The translations under genes and the position numbers were made by a program. Shown here in pieces: positions 20,114 through 22,172 of a stretch of DNA of 22,172 nucleotides. Location: positions 205,184 through 227,355 of the forward strand of contig BFEA01000631.1 in the NCBI GenBank assembly GCA_003427395.1. The letters are read 5' to 3'. The DNA is from Chara braunii (taxonomy: Eukaryota; Streptophyta; Charophyceae; Charales; Characeae). The notes beneath the pieces were generated by a model. That model was not told the DNA's origin. It did not search any database and saw only the letters and a program-made list of their open reading frames with translations. The first letter of the stretch is position 1. Every line of letters starts with the position of its first letter.

Positions 20114-20198
20114 GGCCCCTGCGTATTCAAAGATGACACACATAGATCGAGAAATAAATAGAGAAATGGTCCAATTTGGCAAAAAAATAAATTAATAA
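20064..20198 (+). pseudogene. Retroposed U6 snRNA with A-rich tail
   Basis: U6 is the catalytic snRNA of the spliceosome. The copy begins at the exact U6 5' end (GTCCTTCGGGACCTCCG, a 5' stem-loop variant), has TTAAAATTGGAACGATACAG, the ACAGAGA box (20097-20103), the AGC triad (20109-20111), CATGGCCCCTGCG and ATGACACACA, and ends TGGTCCAATTT near 20177. A tail GGCAAAAAAATAAATTAATA fills the space to the second target-site copy. It differs from plant U6 by a 4-nt insertion near 20124 and a 12-nt insertion near 20152-20163 (GAGAAAT duplicated around AAATA). The perfect 17-bp flanking repeats, poly-A-like tail and absence of an upstream USE/TATA pair identify a retropseudogene, not a pol III gene. 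Confidence 0.93.
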
Positions 20199-20215
20199 AG
20201 AAAAGGTGTGGTTCG
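20199..20215 (+). repeat. Target-site duplication, right copy
   Basis: Perfect second copy of AGAAAAGGTGTGGTTCG, directly after the A-rich tail; LINE C coding sequence resumes after it. Confidence 0.93.
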
Positions 20216-20715
20216 AGACTCTGGGCTATCTGGAAGGATAGATGCAGCACTACGCTCGATGATACAAGGAATGCAAGAGAAGGTTTGGGTGGGGACCAAA
20301 GACCTCATCGAAGCGGAATTTTTCTGCGAATGGAAAAAGGTCAAAGTGCTAATCCAGAAAAGAAAAAGAAACGAATTAGAGCCGACACCGCGTGCCAGGT
20401 TTAGTGACGTCGTGTTAGCAATCGGCAAGGTGGCAGCCCGCCAGGGCTCCAGAATCCAATGGAAGAACTGGCACAGTGCAGAAACGGCTGACACTCGCTT
20501 GGACAATCATCAGCAGGAACTTCAGGCTTCAATCTGGACTTTATACCAAGAAAGAAAGGACATGGATTATCCAGCAGGCAATTTCAACGGTACCTCGTAG
20601 GGGTGGTGGGAAAACACTTCAAAACAGTGATCGGAAGAGAGAGACAGTGAGAACTGTTTTTTTTTAACTTTTTTTTGCTTTTCCATCCACAATTCTAGCT
20701 TCTCAACAGACAAAT

Positions 20716-20931
20716 TTGACGGACTCTCTGGCCGAGTCTGAGAGGAATATGGGAAGGAAAGGCAAGCTGATAGTGTCAATCCTCGGCCTTGCGAAGCAAT
20801 CAATGCTGATCGGCCTAACGGAAGGAAGTGTGAGTATATGCAGGTTGCGTTCTTATGACTTGCCACAAGTTGCCAGGGAAAATGTAATTGAACTGATGCT
20901 CCCCAGAATGGATTGGGAGCCAGGGCCATAA
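20716..20931 (+). CDS. Unrecognised 71-codon open frame before an A15 tract
   Basis: I do not recognise it. The frame is preceded by a long polypyrimidine stretch and TTCTCAACAG (a good 3' acceptor, about 20710) and contains AGT|GTGAGTAT, a good donor, near 20830. It ends 15 bases before A15 at 20946-20960. The protein would have a basic start (GRKGK) and a short hydrophobic stretch (LIVSILGL). It could be the 3' part of LINE C, a 3'-transduced host segment, a host exon, or chance. Confidence 0.2.
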   Translation: MTDSLAESERNMGRKGKLIVSILGLAKQSMLIGLTEGSVSICRLRSYDLPQVARENVIELMLPRMDWEPGP

Positions 20932-20960
20932 GTGACCTGTTGTGGAAAAAAAAAAAAAAA

Positions 20961-21845
20961 TCAGTGATGGCATAGGAATGTGGAAGAAGAAAGGGAGGCT
21001 GCAGGTTTCGTAAGGAGTATAGCGGAAGCTTTCAGTTGTGGTATGGGTTCAGTCACTTTAGTGTGATTTCTAAGGACCTGGTAGAGAAGAGTCTGGCTGA
21101 TATAGGATCCAATGTTCAATTTGGCAGTCAGTGTACCAGGACTAGTGAGATCAGCCTTTTTTTTTCTTTTTTTTTTTTGAAAACCACGCTGCCACGCTAG
21201 GAGGGGTGATATTGGGATCAGCCTACTTCTGGATGATCAGTACTTCTTTTCAAGGACAGGATGCTCTAGAGTTTGTTTTTTTGGATAGAAGCAGATGCTT
21301 ACCCTGCAGTTAATCCTCTCGAATGGGAGAGCAATCAATTCTGTCTGGGGGATCCCTGGCAATAATGAGGGGAAGCGTGGAGTGTGTGTACAAATTGTCT
21401 TCTCTATGACTACATACCAGTGGAATAGGAACCGGACCTGTTGATCCCCAGAATAGAACAGAGCTGGGACCATAAGGCCTTGTTTCTCTTTTCTCCCTTT
21501 AAAAGAGAAGCAGATATCAAATCATATCATATAGTTGGATTTCATTTCTGGCCTCCGTTGCATAATCAATGCGCTGCAGCTTCCAGGTTAAAAATTGCAG
21601 CCTCCACTAATGGTTAATAGGTGGTGTCATTTTCAGCGAATTTTTCACCGAAACTGCCACATTTCCCTGAGTTTTTGCTTTTTTTTCTTGTTTTTTTTTT
21701 GTGTGTGTGAGTTTGATAGGTATGTACTTTAGTGTATAACCGTATTCAGTTTCAACTTTCAACGTATTTGGACCAGTAACGAAAAAAGTTGGGAAAAACA
21801 CCGAATTCGGAGAAAAAATTGGCAAACTCTGAAAGTGCAAGGAAA
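20961..21845. other. No gene; AT-rich with poly-T tracts
   Basis: Apart from the small retroposed insert at 21149-21224 and T-rich tracts near 21675-21700, nothing coding is recognised. Confidence 0.5.
21149..21224 (-). mobile_element. 58-bp retroposed fragment with 9-bp target-site duplication
   Basis: GATCAGCCT occurs at 21149-21157 and 21216-21224. Between them lie a T-run (to 21178, one C interruption) and a 37-bp body. Read on the minus strand this is a short unique body followed by a poly-A tail between direct repeats, the signature of a severely 5'-truncated target-primed insertion. The body is too short to assign to a family. Confidence 0.55.
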
Positions 21846-22172
21846 ATGAGCGATAGTGAACTTGAGAAATCAAACAGCATCATACACATGAGACCAGATA
21901 GTCGTGACCTCGAACCAATAGCAGAATTGCATCACGAGTTCCACCAAATAAGAACACATCAAAATGCTGGAATAGTCTCATCATCATCAACGAAGAACCA
22001 ATGTCGATATCCTATCTGGCGCTCGGCGCCAGACTACAGATGGCAGATCCTATCTAGCCTAATCTACAATGCCGCCAATGACGTCAACAGCTCCCCGAAG
22101 TACGAGCAGATCTCGGCCAATGCCGTACGCTTCAAGCACCATGTATGTCTCTCATATCACTCACAACCTCGT
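21846..22172 (+). CDS. Possible first exon of an unknown gene, runs off the window
   Basis: ATG with A at -3, then 109 codons with no stop to the window edge. The protein starts MSDSELEKSNSII and becomes better balanced after codon 58 (WRSAPDYRWQILSSL, then a Tyr/Asn/Ala-rich stretch), while GC content rises, both typical of coding sequence. A possible donor CACCAT|GTATGT is at 22142. I recognise no domain. It does not resemble the receiver domain expected downstream of the kinase exon. It could also be a chance frame or part of another retroelement. Confidence 0.4.
   Translation, partial: MSDSELEKSNSIIHMRPDSRDLEPIAELHHEFHQIRTHQNAGIVSSSSTKNQCRYPIWRSAPDYRWQILSSLIYNAANDVNSSPKYEQISANAVRFKHHVCLSYHSQPR

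Larger units (their letters stand above)
18376..20600 (+). pseudogene. LINE C ORF2 C-terminal fragment (post-RT region and zf-RVT)
   Basis: Recognised by side-by-side comparison with LINEs A and B. RGGLGILDQGLQIEAL near 18455 matches GGLGIIDPG...ALQ; PENIQGRFWLMFKD (near 18597) matches the NMTGLFWI region; EEVLRQLLFYNQWL (near 18780) matches DEVLRQPLFGNDWL; LKHLWHDEQSRW and LQGCHN...NL (18890-18990) match LWMEER and LKGCHKRETNL. KHIRRRKNDLNGCDCCVPC (near 19810-19860) matches the zf-RVT start, KEATEYWTRALDLW (near 19925) matches KEASEYWARASLLW, and EKVWVGTKDLIEAEFFCEW (20279-20335) matches EKVWIETKIMIQAEILCRW. There are many stops and frameshifts. The ORF was already retroposed DNA when the U6 copy landed, because the reading KPEKVWFE is restored if the U6 and one repeat copy are ignored. 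Confidence 0.8.
18376..20960 (+). mobile_element. LINE C, decayed 5'-truncated LINE on the plus strand
   Basis: Remnant of a third LINE, opposite in orientation to A and B, retaining only the C-terminal part of ORF2 (18376-20600) and possibly a 3' region ending at the A15 tract 20946-20960. It is interrupted at 20064-20215 by a retroposed U6 snRNA. Assigning the A15 to this element is inference; no target-site duplication of LINE C itself was found. Confidence 0.75.

Noticed and set aside
20064-20177. Functional U6 gene
   Set aside because: No upstream TATA/USE pair, insertions in the 3' half, no terminal T run, and a tail with perfect target duplications.
15770-21845. Receiver-domain exon completing the kinase
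   Set aside because: I looked for VDDN-, MD- and KP-type motifs on the plus strand and found none in a usable frame.

Overview
This is eukaryotic, intron-containing, repeat-rich nuclear DNA. The only host gene I recognise is one internal exon of a hybrid histidine kinase of the plant cytokinin-receptor (CHASE/AHK) type. It sits among long interspersed retrotransposons (LINEs) whose zinc-knuckle ORF1 and endonuclease/reverse transcriptase/zf-RVT ORF2 are typical of plant L1-type elements. Together these suggest a streptophyte with a large genome, perhaps a charophyte alga such as Chara; the organism call is inference.

Layout. (1) 1-6755, minus strand: LINE A. Its 3' end is cut by the window edge, and reading leftward from 5952 it has ORF1 and then ORF2. 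Upstream of ORF1 lies a 13-unit, about 60-bp tandem array that looks like a monomeric LINE 5' UTR. The reading frames carry four in-frame stops but no frameshift. (2) 6756-9140: no gene. It holds a 48-bp tandem duplication, a 118-bp A/T-only block, a G-rich plus strand (7340-7760), a pyrimidine-rich plus strand (8086-8830) and a GC palindrome. (3) 9141-10475, plus strand: the histidine-kinase exon, with a 3' acceptor before it and a GTATGT donor after it. (4) 10546-15725, minus strand: LINE B, 5'-truncated (no ORF1). It has a poly-T (poly-A tail), an assembly gap, a 164-bp tandem repeat in its 3' region and a decayed ORF2. A degenerate copy of the end of the histidine-kinase exon lies just beyond it (15726-15769). 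(5) 15770-18375: no gene; several short tandem repeats, (TTG)22 and (TTC)22. (6) 18376-20960, plus strand: LINE C, the decayed C-terminal half of an ORF2 ending near an A15 tract. It is interrupted by a retroposed U6 snRNA with a perfect 17-bp target-site duplication. (7) 20961-22172: a tiny retroposed insert with its own 9-bp duplication, and at the edge an open frame (21846 to the end) that may be the first exon of another gene.

The genes do not form an operon or pathway. The picture is a kinase gene with very long introns (more than 9 kb upstream unless a small exon was missed, and more than 10 kb downstream), invaded by LINEs that also appear to have mobilised a U6 snRNA in trans. No complete, evidently functional gene lies wholly inside the window.
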